A stretch of 8,937 nt of DNA from HGM05232 sp044433325. Lineage in GTDB: Bacteria; Bacteroidota; Bacteroidia; Bacteroidales; Muribaculaceae. Below, piece after piece: positions 1-7,148 of the stretch; the stretch's first letter is position 1; every line of letters begins with the position of its first letter. A program made the position numbers and the translations under genes. The notes under the pieces were generated by a model. The model was not told the DNA's origin, did not search any database, and saw only the letters and a program-made list of their open reading frames with translations. The stretch is taken from the NCBI GenBank assembly GCA_044433325.1, contig JAWXTT010000089.1, positions 1 through 8,937 of the forward strand, written 5' to 3'.

Positions 1-688
1 CTATGCTGTGGGTGTTGTATGTGGCTTTCAGCTCTTGTGGTGTGCCTATGGCTTGGATTGAGCCATCTACCATTATGGATATGCGGTCGCAATATTCCGC
101 TTCGTCCATATAGTGTGTGGTTACAAAGATGGTTATCCCACGCTCTGCGGCTTGGTATATCATCTCCCAGAATTGACGGCGTGTAATGGGGTCAACTCCC
201 CCTGTTGGCTCGTCAAGGAATACTATGGTGGGGTCATGTAGTATGGCTACCGAAAAGGCTAGTTTCTGTTTCCATCCTAACGGTAGTGAGCTGACTAGGG
301 TATCTTTTACTTCATGAAGTGATAGGGTGTTGATTAGTTGGTCAGTTTTAGTGGCTATCTCACGGGGTGATAAGCCGTAAATTCCACCGAATAATCGGAT
401 GTTTTCGCGTACTGTTAAGTCAGAGTAGAGTGAGAATCGTTGGCTCATGTAGCCTATCTTGCTCTTGACCTTTTCAGATTCTTGTGTGATGTCATAGCCT
501 GCTACTAATGCTGAACCTGAGCTGGGGCGTGATAGACCGCATAACATACGCATGGCGGTGGTTTTACCTGCTCCGTTTGCTCCTAAGAACCCGAATATCT
601 CGCCTCGATGCACATCAAAGGAGATGGCGTTAACAGCTGTGAACGCTCCGAATTGCTTAGTTAGATTATGTACTTCTATAACTTTCAT
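1..688 (-). CDS. ABC transporter ATPase, YbhF C-half type (3' end cut by window)
   Basis: This is the second ATPase of an ABC-2 type export system, energising a membrane permease that should be encoded beyond base 1. It begins at ATG 688, five bases after the stop of the preceding ATPase gene, and 229 codons are visible before the left edge. The Walker A motif is intact (GANGAGKTT, residues 36-44), the Q-loop Gln is at 83, Walker B with catalytic Glu is VFLDE (156-160), and the switch His is present (THYMDEAE, His192). The ABC signature is not LSGGQ but LPLGWKQ (135-141), which is typical of the second nucleotide-binding domain of YbhF/RbbA-like exporters. The family and role are clear; the substrate is not. 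It is probably translationally linked to the upstream ATPase, with which it would form a heterodimer. Confidence 0.9.
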   Translation of the reverse strand, partial: MKVIEVHNLTKQFGAFTAVNAISFDVHRGEIFGFLGANGAGKTTAMRMLCGLSRPSSGSALVAGYDITQESEKVKSKIGYMSQRFSLYSDLTVRENIRLFGGIYGLSPREIATKTDQLINTLSLHEVKDTLVSSLPLGWKQKLAFSVAILHDPTIVFLDEPTGGVDPITRRQFWEMIYQAAERGITIFVTTHYMDEAEYCDRISIMVDGSIQAIGTPQELKATYNTHSI

Positions 689-693
689 AATTA

Positions 694-1596
694 TTATTGG
701 GTCAGGGTCATAAAACAATCTTCGATTGTGGGATCAATCACACTGATGGTAACATCATTAAATCCAGCTAGTTGTAGCTGGTGGTGTAGTTGGGTGATAT
801 CGCTAGCGTGGTTAGTGGCTAGATGGTGACTATCACCAAAGGAGTAACAGCTGAGTGTATCGCTCCATTGCCGTATCTGTTGCAGTAATGGATACATAGA
901 AGTTCCATGTACGCTATAAAGTTTATTTCGGTAGGATGAACGGATTCCGTAGGGGGTGTCGTTAGCTAGAATTTTCCCTTCGCGCATTAGGAGTATGCGG
1001 TCGCAACGTTCAGCTTCGTCCATATATGGTGTTGATACCACTATGGTTATCCCTTCACCTTTAAGACGATGTAACATATTCCAGAAATCAATGCGTGAAA
1101 TGGGGTCAACACCTGTGGTGGGTTCATCCAGAAATAGTATCTTGGGGCGATGAATTAGGGCGCAACATAGGGCAAGTTTCTGTTTCATACCACCTGAAAG
1201 TTTACCTGCTGGACGATTCTTAAATGGTGCTATCTGTGTGTAGATATCTGCTATAATATCGTAATTGGCTGTTATGGTGGTATTGAATAGGGTTGCGAAG
1301 AATTGGAGATTCTCCTCAACTGTCAAGTCTGGGTATAGCGAGAATTGCCCTGGCATGTAACCTGTGATGCGGCGTATATGCTTGTAATCCTTGATGATAT
1401 CATAGCCGCATACTGTTGCGCTACCACTGTCCGCTAGTATTAAGGTGGTAAGGATGCGAAGTAGGGTAGTCTTGCCTGAACCATCTGGAGCTATAAGTCC
1501 AAATATTTGCCCCTTATCAACTGAAAAACTGATATTCTCTAGGGCGTTAACTGCTCCGTAACTCTTGCTTATATTTTTGACTTGTAGCGGTTTCAT
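694..1596 (-). CDS. ABC transporter ATPase, YbhF N-half type
   Basis: This 300-residue protein is the first ATPase of the exporter. It has a canonical signature LSGGMKQ (133-139) and Walker B with Glu (LFLDE, 154-158), followed by DPISR. Several nucleotide-contact positions are altered: Walker A reads APDGSGKT (36-43) with Ala for the first Gly, the Q-loop region reads MPGQF with Gly83 where Gln is expected, and the switch His is Pro190 (STPYMDEAE). These changes fit the N-terminal half of YbhF-type proteins and suggest a degenerate ATP site. Residues 220-300 form a C-terminal extension usual in this family. Its ATG (1594-1596) overlaps the stop of the adaptor gene in an ATGA junction, implying coupled translation. 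The substrate is unknown. Confidence 0.9.
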   Translation of the reverse strand: MKPLQVKNISKSYGAVNALENISFSVDKGQIFGLIAPDGSGKTTLLRILTTLILADSGSATVCGYDIIKDYKHIRRITGYMPGQFSLYPDLTVEENLQFFATLFNTTITANYDIIADIYTQIAPFKNRPAGKLSGGMKQKLALCCALIHRPKILFLDEPTTGVDPISRIDFWNMLHRLKGEGITIVVSTPYMDEAERCDRILLMREGKILANDTPYGIRSSYRNKLYSVHGTSMYPLLQQIRQWSDTLSCYSFGDSHHLATNHASDITQLHHQLQLAGFNDVTISVIDPTIEDCFMTLTQ

Positions 1597-2474
1597 CGTA
1601 GTTTTATTTCACCATATTGTCCTATCTTTAGGTAGCCATCATTCTTAACTGATACCTTGATAGCAAAAACTTGGTTAGCGCGTTCATCCTTAGTTAAGAT
1701 ACCTTTGGGGGTAAATTCACCCTTTTCGGATATCCATGTTATTTTGCCTGAGTATTCATTTCCTTGGTCTGAAAATACATGTACTATGTCACCTAGCTTA
1801 ACTTTAGATAGTTGGTCTGTGGTGATATATGCACGTAAGTCCATTATTTCAAGGTCAGCAATCTTATATAAAGGTTTGCCAATGGTTGCCATTTCGCCCA
1901 TTTCAGCGTATTTATTTAATATTGTGCCTGTGCGTGGATTAGTTATTTGGCATTTATATAATAGGTCGTATGCTTGGATTAGTTGATATTGTAGTGACTC
2001 AATCTCAGCATCGGTACTTTTGTAGGTTTTGGATAGGGTTGAGTATTGGGCTGAAATTTGACTATTAAGGAGCTTGATTTGGTTTTCGAGGTCATCAACA
2101 TGTTTCTTATTTCCTGCATTGGCTTCAAATAGGCGTTTGGCGCGCTCTAACTCCATTTGGGCTGTTGATAGTTGTTGTTTTAATACACCTATCTGTTTAT
2201 GGATATCTGGTTTGCGTATATCTGTGGCTTTAAGTGTGGCTGTTAGCTGCTGTGTTTTAAGGTAAATCTGCATGCTATCAATAGCTCCGATGTTTGTTCC
2301 TGCTGAAATTTTGTCACCCTCATCGATATTTAATGATAGTATGCGTCCATTAGATTCAGCTGAAACTAATATCTCAGTTGCCTCAAATGTTCCTGTTGCG
2401 TCCCACTGATTATTACTGTTGGTGCAGGATGTCGCTAAAGCTATTAGTGCAATGGTATAAAGTGTGTTTTTCAT
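1593..2474 (-). CDS. HlyD/YbhG-family periplasmic adaptor
   Basis: This 293-residue membrane fusion protein would bridge the inner-membrane ABC transporter and the outer-membrane channel. The N-terminus is a short hydrophobic segment ending in LATSC, so Cys17 may be lipidated, placing the protein in the periplasm as a lipoprotein. A lipoyl-like half motif (GRILSLNIDEGDKISAG, about 43-59) is followed by a helical hairpin rich in Gln, Leu, Glu and Lys (about 70-170), consistent with a coiled coil. A second lipoyl half (TGTILNKYAEMGEMATIG, about 182-199) and a beta-barrel region come next. The segment around GEFTPKGILTKDERANQVFAIKV is characteristic of YbhG-like adaptors. The gene lies 8 bp after the channel gene and overlaps the next ATPase by 4 bp, so it sits in one operon with them. 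Confidence 0.88.
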   Translation of the reverse strand: MKNTLYTIALIALATSCTNSNNQWDATGTFEATEILVSAESNGRILSLNIDEGDKISAGTNIGAIDSMQIYLKTQQLTATLKATDIRKPDIHKQIGVLKQQLSTAQMELERAKRLFEANAGNKKHVDDLENQIKLLNSQISAQYSTLSKTYKSTDAEIESLQYQLIQAYDLLYKCQITNPRTGTILNKYAEMGEMATIGKPLYKIADLEIMDLRAYITTDQLSKVKLGDIVHVFSDQGNEYSGKITWISEKGEFTPKGILTKDERANQVFAIKVSVKNDGYLKIGQYGEIKLR

Positions 2475-2482
2475 AGCTATTA

Positions 2483-3754
2483 TTATTTGTTGTTGGTTGT
2501 GTAAATGTATGAATAGATTACTGAGAGTAGTTCTATCTGCCGTGTCGTTAGCTGTTGGTGTGCTAGGTTTTCAGCATTGATATCAGATATTAAATCTGTT
2601 ACAGATGCTGTTCCATTGTCAACTCTGTTCTGGGTGGCGGCTTTTATCTTACCACGTAGTGTAACTATTTTTCTGTCCGATTCCATCAGAGATTTTATCC
2701 TTTTCACGTTGGATTGCTCCGAGATTAGATTAAGGTTGGTGTTGAATAGGAAACTCTCACGTTGGATGTCAATTAAGTTGCGATTGTTATTGATTAGACT
2801 TCGGTTGTTTTTTAAACGATATAAATCGCCAATATTCCATGAAATTGATGCTCCAACTAGATAAAACCCTTTGAAGTCATTATCTAACATATCTAATGCT
2901 GGTCGTCCGTAACCTGTGCTAGCGTATAAGCCGATATTGGGGCGAGTATTAGTGTTGAGTAGTTTCTCTTGTGCAGTGAGTAAGGTTTGTTGAGCATCGA
3001 AGGACTCTAACTCAGGGCGTTTAATCTCACTATTTAATTGTTGGATGGTTGATGGGGTAATTAGCACGGTTTCATCGGTGATTTCTGCCCCTATTAGCAT
3101 TGATAACATCTGTTTGTATGCTGTCCATGATGCGCGGATATCTATCTCACGTTGTTGTACTTGTAAGAGTTCAACCTCTAACTCTTCAAGGTCTGTGCTG
3201 TTAGCTAGCCCATTATTGATTAAGCTATTGATATGTTGGATGTTATTGTTAAATTCTTCTTGTAGTAATTGGTTTTGTTTTAAATGTTCAGCCTGAAGCA
3301 GACAACTGAAATATAATTGATTAATGCGACTATTTAGTTGATATAACTCAGTCGTTAATTGGGCTTTATTGAGATTAGTTTCAGATTGGATTAGCTGTTT
3401 ATTGGCAGAGGTGCGACCTCCATCCCAAACGTTTTGAGTAATTTCAGCTTTTACCATATATTGGTCTTTGCTTATTTCAGGTATAACGAAGTTGGGAAAA
3501 ATATCTGTTATACTCTCCAGTGGAAGTTCAGTAACATCACTCTGATATGAGGCTTTGGCAGAAAGGTTAATCTGTGGTAACCAATTTTTTTGTGCATTGC
3601 TGATATTATATTGTTCAGCGCGCTCCAGTAGCTCATAACGTTTAATGTCAGGATAGTTGTCATGGGCTAAGGTGTAACACTCCTCAATGGTTAGAGCTGA
3701 TATACTTAATGTATTCAGTAGTAGTGTTATGAAAATAAATGCTAGTTTATTCAT
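2483..3754 (-). CDS. TolC-family outer membrane efflux protein
   Basis: This is the first gene of the export operon, encoding the outer-membrane channel that pairs with the adaptor. I start it at ATG 3754 (MNKLAFIF, 423 residues), because this gives a normal signal peptide: a Lys, a hydrophobic stretch of about 15 residues, and a likely cleavage after SISA. An in-frame TTG three codons upstream (3763) is less likely. The mature protein begins LTIEECYTLAHDNYPDIK, the usual N-terminal helix of outer membrane efflux proteins. It continues with long Asn/Gln/Leu-rich helices in two repeats (about 20-215 and 240-420), and the segment NVWDGGRTSANKQL is the typical family turn. The length fits the family. 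A Bacteroidota-type promoter lies just upstream. Confidence 0.9.
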   Translation of the reverse strand: MNKLAFIFITLLLNTLSISALTIEECYTLAHDNYPDIKRYELLERAEQYNISNAQKNWLPQINLSAKASYQSDVTELPLESITDIFPNFVIPEISKDQYMVKAEITQNVWDGGRTSANKQLIQSETNLNKAQLTTELYQLNSRINQLYFSCLLQAEHLKQNQLLQEEFNNNIQHINSLINNGLANSTDLEELEVELLQVQQREIDIRASWTAYKQMLSMLIGAEITDETVLITPSTIQQLNSEIKRPELESFDAQQTLLTAQEKLLNTNTRPNIGLYASTGYGRPALDMLDNDFKGFYLVGASISWNIGDLYRLKNNRSLINNNRNLIDIQRESFLFNTNLNLISEQSNVKRIKSLMESDRKIVTLRGKIKAATQNRVDNGTASVTDLISDINAENLAHQQLTTRQIELLSVIYSYIYTTNNK

Positions 3755-3782
3755 ATATGGCAATCTTAAAAGGTATAATTTT

Positions 3783-3813
3783 CAAATTTAGATTATTTAT
3801 AATGATTAACAAA
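3783..3813 (-). promoter_or_regulatory. Promoter of the export operon
   Basis: Read on the minus strand, TTTG (3813-3810) is followed after 19 bases by TAAATTTG (3790-3783). This matches the Bacteroidota primary sigma factor consensus of a -33 TTTG and a -7 TAnnTTTG. The expected transcription start near 3776 leaves a leader of about 20 bases before ATG 3754. It lies directly after the tyrA terminator, so the export operon looks independently transcribed. No regulator gene and no obvious operator was seen. Confidence 0.7.
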
Positions 3814-3856
3814 TTGAAGATGGTTAATATATGTTAATGGTGTTATTGTTGCTTAT

Positions 3857-3912
3857 AAAAAATAAGAATGGCAAGAGCGAAAATATGTAGTTCCGTTCTT
3901 GCCATTCTTATT
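3857..3912 (-). terminator. Intrinsic terminator after tyrA
   Basis: A perfect 16-bp inverted repeat pairs 3861-3876 (AATAAGAATGGCAAGA on the plus strand) with 3897-3912. It can be extended by three pairs, one of them G-U, to close a 14-base loop. On the minus strand the hairpin ends in a run of six T (3862-3857). The plus-strand side has no T-run of this kind, so the terminator works for minus-strand transcription. It starts 19 bases after the tyrA stop and closes the aromatic operon. Confidence 0.88.
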
Positions 3913-3931
3913 GTGTGGTTTCTTCCGAGAT

Positions 3932-4705
3932 TTATTTTAGATTCTCTCTTACCTTTTCAAGATATGCTTTCATATCGTTGCTGTCACGACGGCTAACTAT
4001 ATCTTGTAGGATGCTTAACTGTTCCTGAATAAGTTTTAGCTGTTCAGGGGTGTTAGGGTTAAACAGAATCTCAGATAGTAGGTAGTCATCTTCAGACATC
4101 AAACCTTGTGCAATAGCCATGTGGCGTTTAAAGGTTGTCCCAGGTGCTTCCTGATGCTCCATAACACTACCAAATACTAGTGACGAGGCAAATGGGATAG
4201 ATAGCGAGAATGCTATCGTCTTGTCATGCTCCTCAAAACTGTATTCACGAATGTTTAGGTGAAGTTCTTGGTAAAGGTCTTTGAAAAATACTTTACCTAG
4301 ATGGTCACTCTCAGAGATTATTATCGCATTCTCACTAGATAAGTTACTAAGTGATGCAAAGGTAGGACCAAACATAGGGTGAGTACTAACAAAAGGATGT
4401 TCACAAGTAGCGTAAAACTCAGGCAATCCAGTCTTTACCGATGCAATATCTGAAAGAATACAATTCTTAGGTAGATATGGAATTACACGATTAAATGCCT
4501 CGATAGTATATTTTACTGTTGCTGCATTAATTACCAACTCAGGAGCAAACTCCTGTATCTGCTCAAGTTGTGCGAAACGTTCAGTGTTAAATGTGAAACG
4601 TAAGCGTTTTAAATCTGTATCAAATATGGCTACTTCATGTTTAAAACTCAGAATATCTGAGAAAAAAGTACCCATCTTGCCAGCACCTAATATTAAAATT
4701 TTCAT
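3932..4705 (-). CDS. tyrA: Prephenate dehydrogenase
   Basis: This 257-residue protein should oxidatively decarboxylate prephenate to 4-hydroxyphenylpyruvate, the tyrosine branch. The N-terminal Rossmann fold shows GAGKMG (7-12), and Asp29 at the end of the second strand favours NAD over NADP. The segments SDIASVK (85-91) and STHPMFGP (107-114, His109) are the prephenate dehydrogenase core, and EEHDK (158-162) supplies a second conserved His. There is no fused chorismate mutase and no ACT domain; the mutase activity is carried by the neighbouring DAHP synthase fusion. It is the last gene of the aromatic operon, separated from the DAHP synthase gene by a large palindrome. I see no promoter of its own, so it is probably read through from upstream. 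Confidence 0.92.
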   Translation of the reverse strand: MKILILGAGKMGTFFSDILSFKHEVAIFDTDLKRLRFTFNTERFAQLEQIQEFAPELVINAATVKYTIEAFNRVIPYLPKNCILSDIASVKTGLPEFYATCEHPFVSTHPMFGPTFASLSNLSSENAIIISESDHLGKVFFKDLYQELHLNIREYSFEEHDKTIAFSLSIPFASSLVFGSVMEHQEAPGTTFKRHMAIAQGLMSEDDYLLSEILFNPNTPEQLKLIQEQLSILQDIVSRRDSNDMKAYLEKVRENLK

Positions 4706-4740
4706 CTTCTATATTATTAAAAATCGTTTGGTGTGGATTT

Positions 4741-4862
4741 TTAGTGTGAAGAGCAAGAGTAGTTTTACTTCTTCGTGAGTGCTTTCAACCGCAGCGTACA
4801 TCAAGTACGTGAGGATTTAAAGCGCGAGGGAAGGAGTAAAAATGCCTTGCTATTCACGCTAA
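4741..4862. repeat. 122-bp imperfect palindrome between the DAHP synthase and tyrA genes
   Basis: The stretch folds back on itself along nearly its whole length. Outer arms 4741-4750 and 4853-4862 pair with a single G-U. AGCAAG (4752-4757) pairs with CTTGCT (4846-4851), TTTTACT (4763-4769) with AGTAAAA (4835-4841), and 4770-4785 with 4819-4834 around a 4-base internal mismatch. At the tip CGTAC (4795-4799) pairs with GTACG (4805-4809) around a 5-base loop. There is no T-run on either side, so it does not look like a simple terminator. It begins right after the DAHP synthase stop and ends 35 bases before tyrA. It may be a dispersed palindromic (REP or MITE-like) element, or an mRNA processing or stability structure; the sequence alone does not decide. 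Confidence 0.75.
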
Positions 4863-4867
4863 AAGAA

Positions 4868-5944
4868 TTAGTCGGCGCGGTTGTTTAGGACTTCTATCTG
4901 TTGTCTAACTGACTCTTCGTGAATTGCTTGTAATACCTCCTTCATAAAGTCACCGCTCATTCCCATATCAACAGCTTGTTGGATACGTGAACGTAGGATA
5001 TCATCATAACGACCCGCTTGAAGTACAGGCATCTTATGCTCCTTCTTGTATTGACCAATCTCACGTGAAACACGCATACGTTTATTTAATACATCTATTA
5101 GGTCTGTATCTAGTTGGTCAATTTGTTGACGTAGGATAGCTAGATTTTCAGTATTCTGTTTAGCTTCACGTACTACCAATGTTTTTAAGATAAAGTTAAG
5201 AACTTCAGGAGTAACTTGTTGTGCATTATCAGAAAGAGCGCAATCAGGGTTACAGTGTGATTCGATAATAAGACCATCAAATCCCATATCCATAGCTTGT
5301 TGTGAGATAGGAGCAACTAATTCACGTTTTCCACCAATATGTGACGGATCACAAAGGATAGGAAGGTTATGAAGGCGACGACGTAACTCGATAGGTATGT
5401 GCCATTGTGGCATGTTACGGTATAGATGTTTGCCATAGATGCTGAATCCGCGGTGGATTGCACCTAATTTGCGTATTCCTGCATTGTATAGACGCTCCAT
5501 TGCACCAATCCATAACTCTAAGTCAGGATTAACTGGGTTCTTAACTAGAACGATTAGTTCGTCATGTCCCTGCATAGCGTTAGCTAGCTCCTGCATAGCG
5601 AATGGGTTAGCTGATGTACGTGCGCCAATCCAAAGGATATCAATCTTAGCTTCTATGGCTTGTTCGACATGTTCACGTGTAGCAACCTCAGTACCTACGT
5701 ACATACCAGTTTCCGCTTTCACGCGTTTAAGCCATGCTAAACCCTCTTTGCCAATCCCCTCGAAACCGCCTGGTTTAGTACGTGGTTTCCAGATACCTGC
5801 ACGGAAGATCTTAATTCCGTTGCTAGCTAGTTCAGTGGCTGCTGCCATTACTTGTTCTTCACTCTCAGCACTACATGGTCCTGCAATGATAATTGGTTTT
5901 GCTAAATCAATACCATCTAAACTTAGTGGTTGTAAATCTTTCAT
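4868..5944 (-). CDS. DAHP synthase (type I-beta) with C-terminal chorismate mutase
   Basis: This is a 358-residue bifunctional enzyme. The N-terminal domain (about 1-260) condenses phosphoenolpyruvate with erythrose 4-phosphate to DAHP. Visible motifs are GPCSAES (22-28), KPRTKP (53-58), LVKNP (133-137), DPSHIGG (199-205) and ESHCNP (228-233). The expected metal ligands are Cys24, His202, Glu228 and Asp239. The C-terminal domain (about 265-350) is an AroQ-class chorismate mutase with Arg272, Arg289, Lys300, Arg312 and Gln349 at the spacing of the E. coli active site (Arg11, Arg28, Lys39, Arg51, Gln88). The C-terminal placement of the mutase is known from Prevotella and Porphyromonas enzymes, where prephenate is a feedback inhibitor; the same control here is inference. 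The gene follows the aminotransferase after 19 bases. Confidence 0.95.
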   Translation of the reverse strand: MKDLQPLSLDGIDLAKPIIIAGPCSAESEEQVMAAATELASNGIKIFRAGIWKPRTKPGGFEGIGKEGLAWLKRVKAETGMYVGTEVATREHVEQAIEAKIDILWIGARTSANPFAMQELANAMQGHDELIVLVKNPVNPDLELWIGAMERLYNAGIRKLGAIHRGFSIYGKHLYRNMPQWHIPIELRRRLHNLPILCDPSHIGGKRELVAPISQQAMDMGFDGLIIESHCNPDCALSDNAQQVTPEVLNFILKTLVVREAKQNTENLAILRQQIDQLDTDLIDVLNKRMRVSREIGQYKKEHKMPVLQAGRYDDILRSRIQQAVDMGMSGDFMKEVLQAIHEESVRQQIEVLNNRAD

Positions 5945-5963
5945 AATTCTTTTTGTTTGAAAA

Positions 5964-7148
5964 TTATTTTGTTATGTTTTTAATTCTTTCTAATGCTATT
6001 TTCATGTTATCTTCGGTTGCGCAAAGTGATATTCTTATATATTTGTCACCATTGCTACCGAATATAAATCCTGGTGTAATAAATACATTTGCCTCATAGA
6101 GTACACGGTCTGCTAGGGTTGCTGCATCCACAGCCTCGGCTGGAACGCGTCCCCATAGGAATAACCCTTTCTGTGATGAATCAAATGTGCAACCTAGTGT
6201 TTCCATAATCTGTTCAGCAATTAAGCGACGAGAGGCGTAAACTGCATTCAGTTCAGAATACCAGTTGTCATCACACTCTAATGCTTTACAAGCGGCTAAC
6301 ATCATTGGCTTAAATTGTCCTGAGTCAATATTTGATTTCACCTTTAATATCCACTCAATAAATTGTGGGTTGGATGCTAACATACCTATACGCCATCCTG
6401 CCATATTGTGAGACTTACTAAGTGAGTTCATTTCGATAGCTATTTCGCGCGCGCCCTCCGTTTCAAGGATGCTCATAGGCTTATCATTTAGGATAAAACT
6501 ATATGGATTGTCATTGACAATAATAATATTGTGTTTACGACCGAATGTGATAATCTTAGCAAATAACTCCTTGGATGCTGCATGACCAGTAGGCATGTGT
6601 GGATAGTTTACCCACATTAGTTTAATCTTATCAAGTGGTAATTTCTCCAACTCTTCAAAGTTAGGTTCCCAGTTGCTATCTTCGGTTAGGTTGTAATTGA
6701 AAATCTCAGCCTCAGCCAGTTTGCTTACTGATGAGTAGGTAGGATAGCCAGGGTTAGGTACTAACACACCATCACCAGGGTTGATAAATGCTAAGGTTAC
6801 GTGCAGGATACCCTCCTTTGAGCCAATCAGCGGTTGTATTTCGCGGTTGGCATCAAGCTCAACATTGAAATGTTTCATGTACCACGCTGCAAACGCTTTG
6901 CGTAACTCAGGTAGTCCGACGTATGCTTGATAGCCGTGAGTGTTACCCTTTTGGCTCTCAGAGCAAAGAGTTTCTATAACTTCACTATGTGGTGGGCGAT
7001 CAGGGCCACCTATCCCTAGTGATATTATATTTGCACCTTTAGCATTTAGTTCAGCTATCTCGCGTAACTTCTTTGAAAAGTAGTATTCGCTAACATCACT
7101 AATACGATTAGCAGGTGTTATGTTAAGGTTTGAAATTACATTCTTCAT
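5964..7148 (-). CDS. Class I PLP-dependent aminotransferase of the aromatic operon
   Basis: This 394-residue fold-type I aminotransferase probably transaminates phenylpyruvate and hydroxyphenylpyruvate, or prephenate itself. The position between pheA and the DAHP synthase supports an aromatic substrate, but the sequence does not fix it. The PLP lysine is Lys245 in SLSKSHNMAGWRIG. Asp213 and Tyr216 lie in NDNPY, and Arg372 (IRISLC) is the expected carboxylate-binding Arg. The usual NPTG loop reads YPHMPTG (182-188), with Met185 in place of the conserved Asn. I start at ATG 7148 because a GGAGA sequence precedes it closely. An upstream ATG at 7172 would add eight residues and deepen the overlap with pheA, which is 26 bp with the chosen start. 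Confidence 0.9.
   Translation of the reverse strand: MKNVISNLNITPANRISDVSEYYFSKKLREIAELNAKGANIISLGIGGPDRPPHSEVIETLCSESQKGNTHGYQAYVGLPELRKAFAAWYMKHFNVELDANREIQPLIGSKEGILHVTLAFINPGDGVLVPNPGYPTYSSVSKLAEAEIFNYNLTEDSNWEPNFEELEKLPLDKIKLMWVNYPHMPTGHAASKELFAKIITFGRKHNIIIVNDNPYSFILNDKPMSILETEGAREIAIEMNSLSKSHNMAGWRIGMLASNPQFIEWILKVKSNIDSGQFKPMMLAACKALECDDNWYSELNAVYASRRLIAEQIMETLGCTFDSSQKGLFLWGRVPAEAVDAATLADRVLYEANVFITPGFIFGSNGDKYIRISLCATEDNMKIALERIKNITK

Noticed and set aside
3755..3763. TTG start for the TolC-like protein
   Set aside because: ATG 3754 directly gives a standard signal peptide (MNK followed by a hydrophobic core); the TTG would add only three residues before it.
5439..5960. Long open plus-strand frame (173 codons) opposite the DAHP synthase gene
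   Set aside because: It lies entirely antisense to a well-supported enzyme gene and the 19-bp gap, has no promoter or ribosome binding site I can see, and its translation resembles no protein family.
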